The notes below the pieces were generated by a model. The model ran no database searches, was not told the origin of the DNA, and saw only the letters and a list, made by a program, of their open reading frames with translations. 64,000 nucleotides of DNA from Planctomycetota bacterium (GTDB taxonomy: Bacteria > Planctomycetota > PLA2): contig JAJFFH010000028.1 in assembly GCA_021776735.1 (NCBI GenBank), positions 62,001-126,000 of the forward strand, written 5' to 3'. The position numbers were made by a program, and so were the translations under genes. Positions 1 to 10,008 of this stretch are shown here, in pieces (the stretch's first letter is position 1; every line of letters starts with the position of its first letter).

Positions 1-90
1 ATGCTGCAGCTCCTCGAGCGCACGCTGCACCGTGTCGAAAAGCTGGAGCGTCGGATCGCCGAGCTGGAAGAGCGCCTGCGCCAAAAGTAG
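1..90 (+). CDS. C-terminal end of a coiled-coil protein (possibly truncated by window edge)
   Basis: Open frame from base 1 ending TAG at 88-90: MLQLLERTLHRVEKLERRIAELEERLRQK. Confidence 0.45.
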   Translation: MLQLLERTLHRVEKLERRIAELEERLRQK

Positions 91-197
91 CTGCCTGCCT
101 GAATAGCCACCGTCAATAACAAGCCCCGGGGTGGGGAATCTCCCCGCCCCGGCCGATCTACTCCTTAGCGCCGCGTCATGCTGACCTGAGGAGAACT

Positions 198-1364
198 GTG
201 TTGAGTCGGACCGCATGGGACCAACGGTTCCGGGAACGAATGATGCGGTCGGACATGTCAGCGGAGCTGTTTTTTCCCATCGGCAACTCCGATTGGAAGG
301 ACGGCCGCTGGATCGTCCGGCGCGGCGAACGAGGCGAGACCCGCACGGACATCACCGGTGTCCGGCTGCGTCCCGCCGATCCGCGGGGCGAGGATCTCGT
401 CCCCGAGGGACAGGTCCGCACCGACCTCGTGAATCTGGTTGCGACCCTGCGCAAGGCGCGCGGGATCGAGGGCGGAAGCGGCCTTGTCTTGTCGTCGCGC
501 ATGCTCAGGCGTAGGCAAACGGACGGCGATACTCTTCACCGCATCCGGTTCGGGCTGCAAGACACGGGATCCACCGGGGAGGACTCGGCCGTTGCCGCGC
601 GGGCGTGCCATCGCCGCATTCGCCGCGCCGTCAGCAGGTCGGGGCTGGTCGTGGAGCACCCGCGGCGCTTTGATTCCGAGACGGGCCTTGCCGGACTCGA
701 GACGTGGGCGGGGCAGGTGAGGTTGCGCCGCCGTCGCCGCTGGTGGCTCTGGCTCTTGCCGCTGCTGCTCCTGCTGATTCCGCTCTGGAAGCCGGATCTG
801 GTCCGACCGGAGCGCTTTTTTGGCGTTGCGATCGAGACCAGGAGCCTTGTCATCCTGCTCGACAAGTCGTCGAGCATGGGCACGCATTTTGGCGCCGTGC
901 AGGGCGAGGCGCGCCGCGTTCTGACGAGCATGGCCGGGGCGGATGCCGCACATTTTTGCAACGTGATCGCGTACGACCAACACGCGCATCCCGCCCTGCC
1001 CGGGTTGCGTGCGGTCGATGCGGACTGCGAGAAGCAGTTGGCCCAGTTCCTGTCCCGGCTTCGAGCTGGCGGCGGCACAAACCTGCGCGCCGGACTCGAG
1101 GAGGCCGCGCGCCAGGTCGCCCAGCACGGCCGGCCGACAACGCTCCTGATCCTGACCGATGCGCAGGACTCGTCGATCCAGCAGATGCTGGCGGACAAGG
1201 ACAGCCTGCTCGCGCGTTTTGCGGGCGTGGGCATCGTCGGCAACGCGCTGACGCCGCGCCTGTTCGGGAAGGACGGCGAGGCGCGCCCGGTCGATGGACA
1301 CGAAAAAAACCTGGCGGCGCTCGCCGAGGCGCTCCACGGAAGGTTCGGACCCAATGATTCCTAG
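198..1364 (+). CDS. vWA-domain protein with central TM segment
   Basis: MIDAS motif DKSSSM (DxSxS), GGTNL, LTDAQD; TM stretch WWLWLLPLLLLLIPLW; GTG start. Confidence 0.8.
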   Translation: MLSRTAWDQRFRERMMRSDMSAELFFPIGNSDWKDGRWIVRRGERGETRTDITGVRLRPADPRGEDLVPEGQVRTDLVNLVATLRKARGIEGGSGLVLSSRMLRRRQTDGDTLHRIRFGLQDTGSTGEDSAVAARACHRRIRRAVSRSGLVVEHPRRFDSETGLAGLETWAGQVRLRRRRRWWLWLLPLLLLLIPLWKPDLVRPERFFGVAIETRSLVILLDKSSSMGTHFGAVQGEARRVLTSMAGADAAHFCNVIAYDQHAHPALPGLRAVDADCEKQLAQFLSRLRAGGGTNLRAGLEEAARQVAQHGRPTTLLILTDAQDSSIQQMLADKDSLLARFAGVGIVGNALTPRLFGKDGEARPVDGHEKNLAALAEALHGRFGPNDS

Positions 1365-3414
1365 CGATCTCGTCAACACACTCAACGACATTCGCGCCGC
1401 CTACATGGAGGCGACCGGGAAACTGCCGGAGATCGCCAGCTTCCGGTCGCTGATGGGCACGTCGTCCACGCTGCCCGCCGCCGTGCGTGAAATCCTCGCC
1501 GTCATGGAGCACCGTCATCTGAAGCGGCCCTGCGACGGGCGCGTCACGGTTGCCGTGATCGGCTCGAGCGGCCACGGCAAGACGACGATTCTCGACGAGA
1601 TGTTTCCGGGGCTCTCCGAACGCGGTTGGCTCGTGACGGACGTGACGGACACGACCTCGCAGTCGCTGCGTATCGAGTACGCACCGGACGGATCGCCCGC
1701 GCTCGAGGAGGTCGAGGTGCGTTCGTGGGATGTCGAGCAGATCAAGGAACTGCTGCATCTTCCCGCGGTGGAAGAGCAAAACCGAAACGACAACATTCGC
1801 GTCAGCTACCTGGAAGACGCGGTCATCGTCGATGGAACCGAGGCGCGCTTTTCCGATGCCGACCTGGGTCAGTTCCGGTTTCCGCGCCGTCTGCGTCTGC
1901 AGCCGTTTTCCGAGCCGTTTTCCGTGCCCGCCGAGCGCTCTTCGGAGCGCGCGTTCATTCGCGCGCTCACTGTCAAGGAGCAGTCTTCCGCCCTGTCGGC
2001 GGGGCCCGTGCTCAAGCAGGGCGGAGAGACCTACGATGCGCTGCAGTTGCGCGCGGTCGTCAAGGATGTGCGGTTGCGCGATCGGTTCGAGAACATTCGC
2101 CGCTGGAGCGGCCGGCCCGACGAGGAGGTCGCGCGGCTGACGTTCGTCGATACGCCCGGGCTGGCCGTGCAGGGCAGCGCGAAGGACGAGGTGCTGCGCC
2201 ACTGCCTTGAAAAAAAGAGCAGTCAGATCGCGCTGCAACTCTGGAAAGACGACGAACTCGACTTCATCGTGCATCTCGTCTTGTGCGGCCGCCAGTCCGA
2301 CTTCGCCGAGCTCTGGAAAGCAATCGAGTGCGAGTGCGGGCCGGCGGAACTCGCCGACCTGCAAGACCGCATGATCGTCGCGGTCAACGGGATGAACATC
2401 TACTTCACCAACCGCGACCTCAAGAAGAAATACGAGGATCCGGAGACCGCGCGCCGCGAGGGCGACCATTTCGCGACGACGCTCCTCGACAACGTCCTGC
2501 AGAAAATGAGCCCGCGGGGTCGCGTGCGGCCCGCGCGCGTCTGTTTTCTCGATTCGGCGTCGATCGTCGAGACCCTGACGACCGGCCAGTACGCCGACGC
2601 GTACCAAAAGTACCGTCCGATCATGGAGCGCTGGCTGGAGCCCGGCGGCGTCGGCCATACGACACTCAAGGAGCTCGACCTTCTCGAGTCGTTCCGTGAC
2701 AACGTCGATCCGCTCTGCGACCCCGAGGACCGCGGGCAAGGCCATCTTGTCCGACAGCTTCAGCAGGTCGTCGAGGAGCAGGGGCCGGCGCTGCTGCTCA
2801 AGAAACACCTTTGCAAGACCGGACTTTTGCGGGGCCTCGAGGGACTTCAGGAAATCCTCTCCTCGTACTACGACGACGAGGGCCGCATGACGCGGGAGGC
2901 CACGCAGCAGGCACTTGGGGCTTGTCTCGCCTTTTTGGACCGCAACGATCTCGATGGCGTCGAGCGCTTCGCGCGCGACCATCTCGACTCTCGGATCGAG
3001 GAGATCGTGCCGCGGCGCGACCCGCCCGATGGCTGGGTCCAGGAGAGTTTCTTTGCTCTATGCGACCTCATCAAGGAGAACGTTCTGTTCCACGGCGAGG
3101 CCGCGCCCGACGTCCAGGGCTCGTTTGCCCGCTACTTCGACGGCCAGGCCCGGACGTGGGCCCAGGACTGGGGTTACGCCGACGCGCAGTTGGCGCCGCC
3201 CGACAAGGGATTCGCGAACTCGGCGGATCTCGTCACGCACTGCCTCCGGCTCCACGCCCGCGATGTCTTGTATCTGCTCCTGGTCGAGGAGCGCGTGGCC
3301 GGAGTGGAGCAGGGCGACGACGATCGCGAACAGGTCGATGAGGTCTTGAGAATCCTGGAGCATGCGAGGCGCCGCGCCGCCGCCGCGTGCGCCGAATACG
3401 GAGTGGGGGTCTGA
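1354..3414 (+). CDS. Dynamin-like/SrfC-like P-loop GTPase
   Basis: Walker A GSSGHGKT, DTPG motif; ATG overlaps vWA stop. Confidence 0.75.
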   Translation: MIPSDLVNTLNDIRAAYMEATGKLPEIASFRSLMGTSSTLPAAVREILAVMEHRHLKRPCDGRVTVAVIGSSGHGKTTILDEMFPGLSERGWLVTDVTDTTSQSLRIEYAPDGSPALEEVEVRSWDVEQIKELLHLPAVEEQNRNDNIRVSYLEDAVIVDGTEARFSDADLGQFRFPRRLRLQPFSEPFSVPAERSSERAFIRALTVKEQSSALSAGPVLKQGGETYDALQLRAVVKDVRLRDRFENIRRWSGRPDEEVARLTFVDTPGLAVQGSAKDEVLRHCLEKKSSQIALQLWKDDELDFIVHLVLCGRQSDFAELWKAIECECGPAELADLQDRMIVAVNGMNIYFTNRDLKKKYEDPETARREGDHFATTLLDNVLQKMSPRGRVRPARVCFLDSASIVETLTTGQYADAYQKYRPIMERWLEPGGVGHTTLKELDLLESFRDNVDPLCDPEDRGQGHLVRQLQQVVEEQGPALLLKKHLCKTGLLRGLEGLQEILSSYYDDEGRMTREATQQALGACLAFLDRNDLDGVERFARDHLDSRIEEIVPRRDPPDGWVQESFFALCDLIKENVLFHGEAAPDVQGSFARYFDGQARTWAQDWGYADAQLAPPDKGFANSADLVTHCLRLHARDVLYLLLVEERVAGVEQGDDDREQVDEVLRILEHARRRAAAACAEYGVGV

Positions 3415-3418
3415 TCCG

Positions 3419-5830
3419 ATGCGTGCCACCAAGCAGCCCGCGAAAGCCGGCGTTTACCAGTTCATCGTGCTGCCGAACACCGGCATCCAGATTTGCCGCG
3501 GGTTTCCCGTCACGCCGGACGCCCAGCGCTCGATCGACGAGCTCTTCAAGGCCGCGAATCGGGCGGCGCAGGAATTCGAGAGCCACGAAGTCGTGCGGCT
3601 CGTCCGCGAGCACGTCGCCTGCAACCGGGAGCTCGAGGCAAGCGGGTGGGTCGCGTGCGACACGAACGAGTTCGTATTCTGGCGCATGACCCGCGCGGGT
3701 GCCGAGGTCCATCTCGATCTTGTCGTGGACACACGCAACGGAGCCGGCGCGCAACTCGGCAACAAGATCCCGGTGCAGGTCGGCAACGGCCTGTTCCGCC
3801 GCCGCACGCGCCTCGCCGACATCTTTGTCGAACGCCACGAGAGCGCGCGCAACGAGATCGGCACGCTGATCATGGACTTCGGCAACAGCGGCAGCTCGTT
3901 TGTGTTTTCGCGCAACGGCGCCGGACCGCTGCAGGCGCATGTCGTGCAGCCCACCAACCCGTTCGATCCGCGCTACAACGAACGGTCGGAGACCGAGCGC
4001 AACATCCTCAAGTCCAACATGATCGTCCTGCGCGTCGGACCACGCACGGAAGAGGCGCCGTGGATCGTTCTCGGCAAGCGTTCGGAAGAGCTGATCCGCG
4101 ACCATCCGCTATCGACCTACCTGTACGCGCCCAAAAAATACGTACGCCACTGGCCGGACCACCTCCGTGCACCCGAACCGACGATGAAGTTCCGGGGCAT
4201 CCTCGGGCAGCGCGACGGATTGCACCCGATGCTTCATTTCGTGCGGCACACGCTCGACGAGATGATGCAGCACGTGCTGGCGTCGCTCGCCAACCCGCAC
4301 GGCACGTCGGACGAACCGGAGTTCTATCCGCAGGTGGCGCGCTTGATGTGCACCTATCCGCTGACGTGGCGTGAGTCGGACCGCCGGCTCTTTCAGGAGA
4401 TGATGGAGGACGTGGCGAGCCGGCTGCTCGTTCACGAAGACCACGTGCGCGAGCAGTTCAAGGTCGAACTGATCTGTTCCGAGCCGGTCGCCGTCGCCGC
4501 GTTCGTCCTGTGGGAGACGTTTTTCCACTTCGGCACCAAGAACCTCGCCTTGGCGGCGAGCACCCTCGGCAACACGAAGGGCACGAATGAACTGCGCATG
4601 CTGGTCGTTGATATCGGCGGCGGATCCACCGACATTGCCTGTGTGGACATCGGCTGGAACGTGCAGCAGTTCGACGACTCGGTCGACGTGACCTTCAAGC
4701 TGCTCGAGTCCATGCGGTTCAACCGGGCGGGTGACCGGCTCTCGCATCTTCTCGCCGCCGCGCTCCGCGAACATCTCGCGCTCAAGTACGGCCTTACCGA
4801 GTCGCTCGACTTCCGGATCGAGTCCCGCAACCCGGCGTTCACGCGCGGGTACAAGCGGCTCGCCGTGAGCCGGATCGCGGAGCTGGCAGAGCACGCGAAG
4901 GCGGCGCTTTCCAGCAGCGACGGGACCTGGACGCTCGAGCCTGCGGACGAATTGGACCTGCTCCACTGCTTCGAGCCCCTGCTCGACGACACCGGGAACG
5001 CCGGGACTCCCGGCAACCTGGAGGATCGCGTCCGACGCGGGCCGCGTTTCTCGCTGGACCGTGCGACGTTCCAGGAGTGGGTCGAACATGACCGCCAGTC
5101 GCTCGAGACCAACGGCGAACCGGGCTTCATGGACATCTTCTTCTATCTTGAAGAGCTGCGCCAAAGCCTGCGCGAGAAAAACCGCGACCCGCACCTTGTC
5201 GTCTTGTCCGGTCGCTCGACACGACTGCCGTTTATCCGCACCATGGCCGCGCGCCGGCTGGGGCTGCCGCCGCATCGCGTTCGCACGCTCGCCGACATCC
5301 TGCCCGACTCGCTGAAACTCCAGGGCCACGAGAACATGGACAAGCTCGCCGTGGTCTGCGGGGCGCAACGGTTCCGCTTCGGCGATCACATCCGGTTTTC
5401 CGCGCTCGCGGACGCGCCGATTTTCAATCGCTACATCGGCACCGTGCGCGAGACGCCGACCGGTCTCAAGCTCAACCGCGTGCTGATCCGTCCTGGCGAC
5501 TCGTGCCCGCGCACGATCGACGTCGAGGTGCCGCCCGCGCGCGACATCCGCATCGGCCACGCGTTCCGCGAGGACGGGACCGCGCAGGTCGTGGCGAACC
5601 TGTCGAACCATTCGCACACGAAGGCGCACAAGGTGTCGCTTGATGTCCTGGACGACTACTCGATCCAGATGCCGTCCCACGAAGACGTCGTGTGTTCGGA
5701 GTGGGTGCCGGGCGGCAACGACATCGTGGTCGATAACTTCCACGACACCGGCCGGATCGACGGCGAGCCCGATGGCTTCCTGCGCCGGATCGTCCTGAAG
5801 AACCGTGAGGCCTGGCATCGCGATGCGTAG
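3419..5830 (+). CDS. SrfB-like actin/Hsp70-fold ATPase
   Basis: Phosphate loops MDFGNSGSS and VVDIGGGSTDIA; operonic position next to the GTPase. Confidence 0.65.
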   Translation: MRATKQPAKAGVYQFIVLPNTGIQICRGFPVTPDAQRSIDELFKAANRAAQEFESHEVVRLVREHVACNRELEASGWVACDTNEFVFWRMTRAGAEVHLDLVVDTRNGAGAQLGNKIPVQVGNGLFRRRTRLADIFVERHESARNEIGTLIMDFGNSGSSFVFSRNGAGPLQAHVVQPTNPFDPRYNERSETERNILKSNMIVLRVGPRTEEAPWIVLGKRSEELIRDHPLSTYLYAPKKYVRHWPDHLRAPEPTMKFRGILGQRDGLHPMLHFVRHTLDEMMQHVLASLANPHGTSDEPEFYPQVARLMCTYPLTWRESDRRLFQEMMEDVASRLLVHEDHVREQFKVELICSEPVAVAAFVLWETFFHFGTKNLALAASTLGNTKGTNELRMLVVDIGGGSTDIACVDIGWNVQQFDDSVDVTFKLLESMRFNRAGDRLSHLLAAALREHLALKYGLTESLDFRIESRNPAFTRGYKRLAVSRIAELAEHAKAALSSSDGTWTLEPADELDLLHCFEPLLDDTGNAGTPGNLEDRVRRGPRFSLDRATFQEWVEHDRQSLETNGEPGFMDIFFYLEELRQSLREKNRDPHLVVLSGRSTRLPFIRTMAARRLGLPPHRVRTLADILPDSLKLQGHENMDKLAVVCGAQRFRFGDHIRFSALADAPIFNRYIGTVRETPTGLKLNRVLIRPGDSCPRTIDVEVPPARDIRIGHAFREDGTAQVVANLSNHSHTKAHKVSLDVLDDYSIQMPSHEDVVCSEWVPGGNDIVVDNFHDTGRIDGEPDGFLRRIVLKNREAWHRDA

Positions 5831-6053
5831 CCTGACCAACCGCCAACTCCTGCTGGGGGTCGTCGTGCTCGCGGGGGCGGCGACCCTGTTCGGGCTTGTC
5901 GATGTGGTCCAGGGCGCGACGGCGCGCGGTCGCGAGGCAAAGCTGCGCGTGCGCGTGCAGGAACTCGAGCGCGATCTCGGCACGCTGCGGGCACGCATCG
6001 ATGCTCGGGAAGCGGAGCCGGGCCTGCTGGACCGGGTCCTGGGCCGGCCGTGA
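5823..6053 (+). CDS. Small TM plus coiled-coil protein
   Basis: LLLGVVVLAGAATLFGLV TM followed by coiled coil; overlaps flanking genes. Confidence 0.6.
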   Translation: MRSLTNRQLLLGVVVLAGAATLFGLVDVVQGATARGREAKLRVRVQELERDLGTLRARIDAREAEPGLLDRVLGRP

Positions 6054-6565
6054 GCTCGCTGGCACTGCTCTTCGCCGCGGGCCTGTTCGCCGGCGCGCTC
6101 CTGCTCTGGGATCGGTGGCGCGCCGAAGACATCGCCGTCCCGACGCTGCCTCAAGAGGCCCGCGACGCGGACCGCGTCTGGGCCGCCGACGCCCAAGGTG
6201 TCCGCGCGCTGCCGGTCCCGCACCGCGAAGTCCACGACCCGTACCGCACGATCGGCGAACTTCTCGCTGCGCTCGAAGGCCAACAGCTCGCAGAACCCGA
6301 GCGGCGCCTCAAGGCGCTCTACCAACTCGAGGGCGCGCTCGGTGTGGCTCCCACGGAACTCCACGCGGCGCAGGACGCCCTCGTCGGCCGCCGCGTGATG
6401 GACCAGACCATCGCCCGCATCGGCGTCATCGAGCCCGGCGCGCTCGTCGATCGCCGCACGATGCGTCCGCTCGGCCCCGGCAGCCGCGTGCGGCAACCCC
6501 TCGGCGCCATCGGCTACTCCGAGGACGGAAGGGTACTTCTGAAGGCGAAGGTCGTCACCGGTTGA
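6050..6565 (+). CDS. N-terminally anchored protein of vWA-GTPase-SrfB operon
   Basis: GTG start overlapping previous TGA; N-terminal hydrophobic segment. Confidence 0.6.
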   Translation: MSSLALLFAAGLFAGALLLWDRWRAEDIAVPTLPQEARDADRVWAADAQGVRALPVPHREVHDPYRTIGELLAALEGQQLAEPERRLKALYQLEGALGVAPTELHAAQDALVGRRVMDQTIARIGVIEPGALVDRRTMRPLGPGSRVRQPLGAIGYSEDGRVLLKAKVVTG

Positions 6566-8204
6566 CCGCGACCGGAACGATGACGTACCCGATCGCATCG
6601 AGGCGCGCGCGTTGGGCGTCGGTTAGCGCCAGTCCCGCGGTGAGAGCAGCGCTCAGGGAAAGCTGACGGACGGCGAGATCCTTGAGGTGTTTCGTCGGCA
6701 TGAGTCGCACGCCGTGTTTTGGGTCGGGGCCCGGCCGGGGCAACGCCGCGGCCCACGCGGCAACGAGAGGCCGGGCGCGCGCGGTCTGATCCGTATCGAG
6801 TTCGAGAACTCCGACAAGGTGCGCGAGGACCGCGCGGGCCGGTCCGGTTGCCGCGTCGTACGGGAGGGCGCGTGCGCGCGCACCCCACACCAGGCCCGGC
6901 CCGAACAGGTCTGTAATGCCCTGGCCGCGATACGTCTGCGGCCTCAGGATGTTGCGCTGCTTCGCCGTGAGATGTCGCTCGAGCCGCGCCAGGAAACGGG
7001 TGCGGTTTTGGAGCGAGGCGTGCACGCGAGCCAGGATCGGTCCGTCCGCGGCGAGTGGTTGTGGGTTCCAGTCGCGCAAGAGCGTACGGACGGCGATGCC
7101 TTGCGCCGGCGAGAGTGGGGCGCCCGCGCGCCGTAGCACCGCGCCGGCGAGGTTGGCGACGACGAGCGGATGCAGCAGCACCTCGTTCGGTGTCTCGCCC
7201 GGAATGCCTCGATGAGAAAGCGTAAGGGCCGCCTTGACCAACTCGCCGTTCCAGCGCTGGGCGAGCCCGGCTGTTTCGGGCACCGGGAACGTGCCATCCC
7301 CGGCACCGACGAGATCGGCGAGGAGCGGCCGCAGGATCAGGATTGCACGAGCGGCGAGATCCCAGTCGATGGCGCGCAACGCATCCTCGTGCGGCGCGAA
7401 CAGAAACGTCGGACGGCGCGGATCTTGTTGCGCAATTCTGGAACCCTCCTCCCTGGTGCGCGGTACGAGGGCGGCGAGCCTTCGGGCGATTTCCCTGCTG
7501 CGGGCGCGCGCGTCTTCGAGTTCACCCGTCACGCCTGCATGCGGTGCGGTCGCGAGTTCGGTGCTTGCCGGTGCATCGGGCGCGGTCGCGAGCGAATAGC
7601 CGGCGCCAAACGCGGTCAGCGCGATGGCGAGCGTGGCCGCCACGGGCAGAGCCGAACCGGTCGTGGAGCCTGCAAGTGCGAGCAGGCCGAAGCGCCACGT
7701 ACGGGGATCTTCGCGATAGGCATCGTCAAGCGCGAGCCGGAGTTTTTGCAGGGCGCGGCGGAGCCGCGTGTCGACGGTCTTGACCGGCACGTCCATGACG
7801 CGCGCGATCTCGCGCGGCGGCCGATCGTCGAAGAATCGATGGACGATCGTCGTCCGATAGGGCTCGGGGAGCTGATCGACCGCGTTCACCACGCGCCGTT
7901 GCACCTCGATGCGTTCCGCGACGGATGCGGTCGAGGCGAGAGACTCGGGGAGGGCGGCGGCGCGCTCCCGTTGCCGCCGCCGACTCTCGCTACGCCGCGT
8001 CTTGTAGGCGAGGTTGCGGGTCACCCCGGCCAGGAACGCGCGCAGGCGCGAGGGGTGGCGGGGCGGTTGGACCAGCGCGACCGCGAGGGTGTCTTGCACC
8101 ACGTCGTCGGCCTCGGCATCGTCGAATAGAAGGCTGCGGGCCAATCCGCGCAAGAACCCGACGTGTTCAAAGAGCGCTTCGGGATTGATTCGCGGCGGCA
8201 GCAT
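6555..8204 (-). CDS. ECF-type sigma factor fused to TM segment and C-terminal domain
   Basis: Region 2 (DDAEADDVVQDTLAVAL) and region 4 (YRTTIVHRFFDDRPPREIARVMDVPVKTVDTRLRRALQKL), then TM and about 300 aa C-terminus. Confidence 0.85.
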   Translation of the reverse strand: MLPPRINPEALFEHVGFLRGLARSLLFDDAEADDVVQDTLAVALVQPPRHPSRLRAFLAGVTRNLAYKTRRSESRRRQRERAAALPESLASTASVAERIEVQRRVVNAVDQLPEPYRTTIVHRFFDDRPPREIARVMDVPVKTVDTRLRRALQKLRLALDDAYREDPRTWRFGLLALAGSTTGSALPVAATLAIALTAFGAGYSLATAPDAPASTELATAPHAGVTGELEDARARSREIARRLAALVPRTREEGSRIAQQDPRRPTFLFAPHEDALRAIDWDLAARAILILRPLLADLVGAGDGTFPVPETAGLAQRWNGELVKAALTLSHRGIPGETPNEVLLHPLVVANLAGAVLRRAGAPLSPAQGIAVRTLLRDWNPQPLAADGPILARVHASLQNRTRFLARLERHLTAKQRNILRPQTYRGQGITDLFGPGLVWGARARALPYDAATGPARAVLAHLVGVLELDTDQTARARPLVAAWAAALPRPGPDPKHGVRLMPTKHLKDLAVRQLSLSAALTAGLALTDAQRARLDAIGYVIVPVAVNR

Positions 8205-8404
8205 GTCTTGTCGTACCCGCGGGCGTGCGATTCCCTTCAGCGCGACTCCGATATCGCGGCGGGGGAACCCTTCGCTGCACGCGGGTTTCGGAAAGCAATG
8301 TAGAGTTTTTGCGACATGACATCGGAATTCCGTCTCACGGTCCGAAAACAAGGGTACCCGTCGGGCGTTGTTCCCGCCTAGCATGAACGCCAGGAGTCGG
8401 GTCC

Positions 8405-8542
8405 ATGGTCAAACTAGTCGCACTATCGCTGGCGGTTCTCTTTGTCGTCGCCATCCTGGCGCTGTTCATCGTCCTGCCGATTCGGCAGGGCATAGTGGAA
8501 CGTCGTCATACGGGCGGGCGATACGGACCACCGCGCCGCTGA
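8405..8542 (+). CDS. Possible 45-aa single-pass TM microprotein
   Basis: ATG..TGA: MVKLVALSLAVLFVVAILALFIVLPIRQGIVERRHTGGRYGPPRR; below size cutoff of supplied ORF track. Confidence 0.4.
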   Translation: MVKLVALSLAVLFVVAILALFIVLPIRQGIVERRHTGGRYGPPRR

Positions 8543-8555
8543 CGTCGAGCAACGC

Positions 8556-9731
8556 TCACCGCCGGTACGGCACCAGAATGCCGGAGCTCGCGCGCAACGT
8601 CTTTTTCTGCGCGTCCGTGAGCGGCACCGTCGCCAGGATCGCGCGCTGGAGTTCGATCTGGTTCGCGCCGGCCTGTCGGATGCGGTCGGTGCGGTGAAAC
8701 GCCTTTTGCTTGACGGCGAGGAACTCGTCGTCGAAACGCTGGGCCCAAACGCGCACCGCGTTCTCGAGTGCCGGTCGGGCGTCGTCGCCGAGGCCCAGCG
8801 CCTTAGCGAATCGGGCGGTCGTGTTTTTTTGTAGATCGGCGCGGGTCTTGAACGGGACCGGGCGCGCGAGCGGACCGAGCATGACGCCGTCGGAGACGAT
8901 GTCGATCATCGCGTAGCCGCGGAGCTCCTTCGGCCGCAGCTTGTTCACCTGACCCGTGCCTAGAACCTTTTCCAGATCATCGACAAGCCGCGCCTTGAGC
9001 GCCGCTTCCTCCATCACGCGTTCGAGTGCCGGGACGTCGTCCGCGTATCCCTCCTGGCGCGCCTTTTCCTCGACCGTGAAACGCCGGCCCAACTCCTCCA
9101 GGGCCGCGTCTTGGTTCTCGCTCAACGGCACGTCGGACTGGCGCAGCGCGGACGCGACGAGGTTGACTGTCATGGCTGGATGGCTGAACGAACCGTTGAC
9201 GCCCGTGCCCTTGACGCCGGCCTGCATCGCCGTGAGCGCCTGCGTCACGAGCGGGCCGTTCCAGCGCTGGATCTCGCCGGCCTCCGGCGGGTACGGCTTG
9301 CCCGCCAAGAGCGCCTCGGCCAGTTTCACGAGGAGCGGCGGCAGGTGGTCCACGGACTGGCCGACGCTGTTCCAGTCGATCGCGGCCAGAGCCTCCTCCA
9401 TGCCTTCATAGACAAACGTCGGCTTCCTGGGATCGACCGCCGGCGCCTCGGGGACATCGCCGTCCGTCGGCTTTTCTTGCGGGGGCTCTTCGTTGTGCTT
9501 TTCGATCGCCGCCAATGCCGCGTCCAGTTTCGTCTGGAGCTTGCCGAGTTTTTCCTTCTCCCGCCCGAGTTCCTTGCGCAATTGTTCGACGTGCGCGCGC
9601 GGAACCGTGTCATTCCGGGACGCCGCGGCGCGCGCCGGTTCGGCTCTCGCCGACCGGCCCACTCCCCAGCCGAGAAAAAAGCCGGCGATGCCGACGAGGA
9701 GTGCCAGGGCGAGGGAAAGAGGGGAGCGCAT
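8556..9731 (-). CDS. Membrane-anchored paralog of the ECF sigma C-terminal domain
   Basis: N-terminal TM, coiled coil, then RKPTFVYEGMEEALAAIDWN...IQRWNGPLV matching RRPTFLFAPHEDALRAIDWD...AQRWNGELV of 6555-8204. Confidence 0.75.
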   Translation of the reverse strand: MRSPLSLALALLVGIAGFFLGWGVGRSARAEPARAAASRNDTVPRAHVEQLRKELGREKEKLGKLQTKLDAALAAIEKHNEEPPQEKPTDGDVPEAPAVDPRKPTFVYEGMEEALAAIDWNSVGQSVDHLPPLLVKLAEALLAGKPYPPEAGEIQRWNGPLVTQALTAMQAGVKGTGVNGSFSHPAMTVNLVASALRQSDVPLSENQDAALEELGRRFTVEEKARQEGYADDVPALERVMEEAALKARLVDDLEKVLGTGQVNKLRPKELRGYAMIDIVSDGVMLGPLARPVPFKTRADLQKNTTARFAKALGLGDDARPALENAVRVWAQRFDDEFLAVKQKAFHRTDRIRQAGANQIELQRAILATVPLTDAQKKTLRASSGILVPYRR

Positions 9732-10008
9732 GATGTTTCGTACCCGGTGAATCGGGTTTCCCTTCAAGCAATCTCCGTGGTTTCCGATAAACCCTGCATG
9801 CCGCAAACGGAGGGTACCAAGACCGAGGCTCCGCCCGCGCGCCGGGAGATCGATCTCGTGCGCTTTGACGCCGAGCAGCTCGATTCCGGGCTGTACCGGC
9901 ACCGCCAGACGAAGTTCGTCTTCGAGCTTTCGCGTCCCCCGTCGGGTTAGGGGATCAGGGCGGAGGCAGCGTACGGACGGCGATGTCCGTGCGGCCCGCA
10001 TGCCGTGG

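Noticed and set aside
850-2982. Long antisense ORF (710 aa); similar ones at 4109-6598, 17950-19431, 23776-25803, 46818-49232, 56496-58118
   Set aside because: Shadow ORFs opposite well-supported genes in high-GC DNA; compositionally biased (His/Arg/Asp rich) with no recognisable domains.
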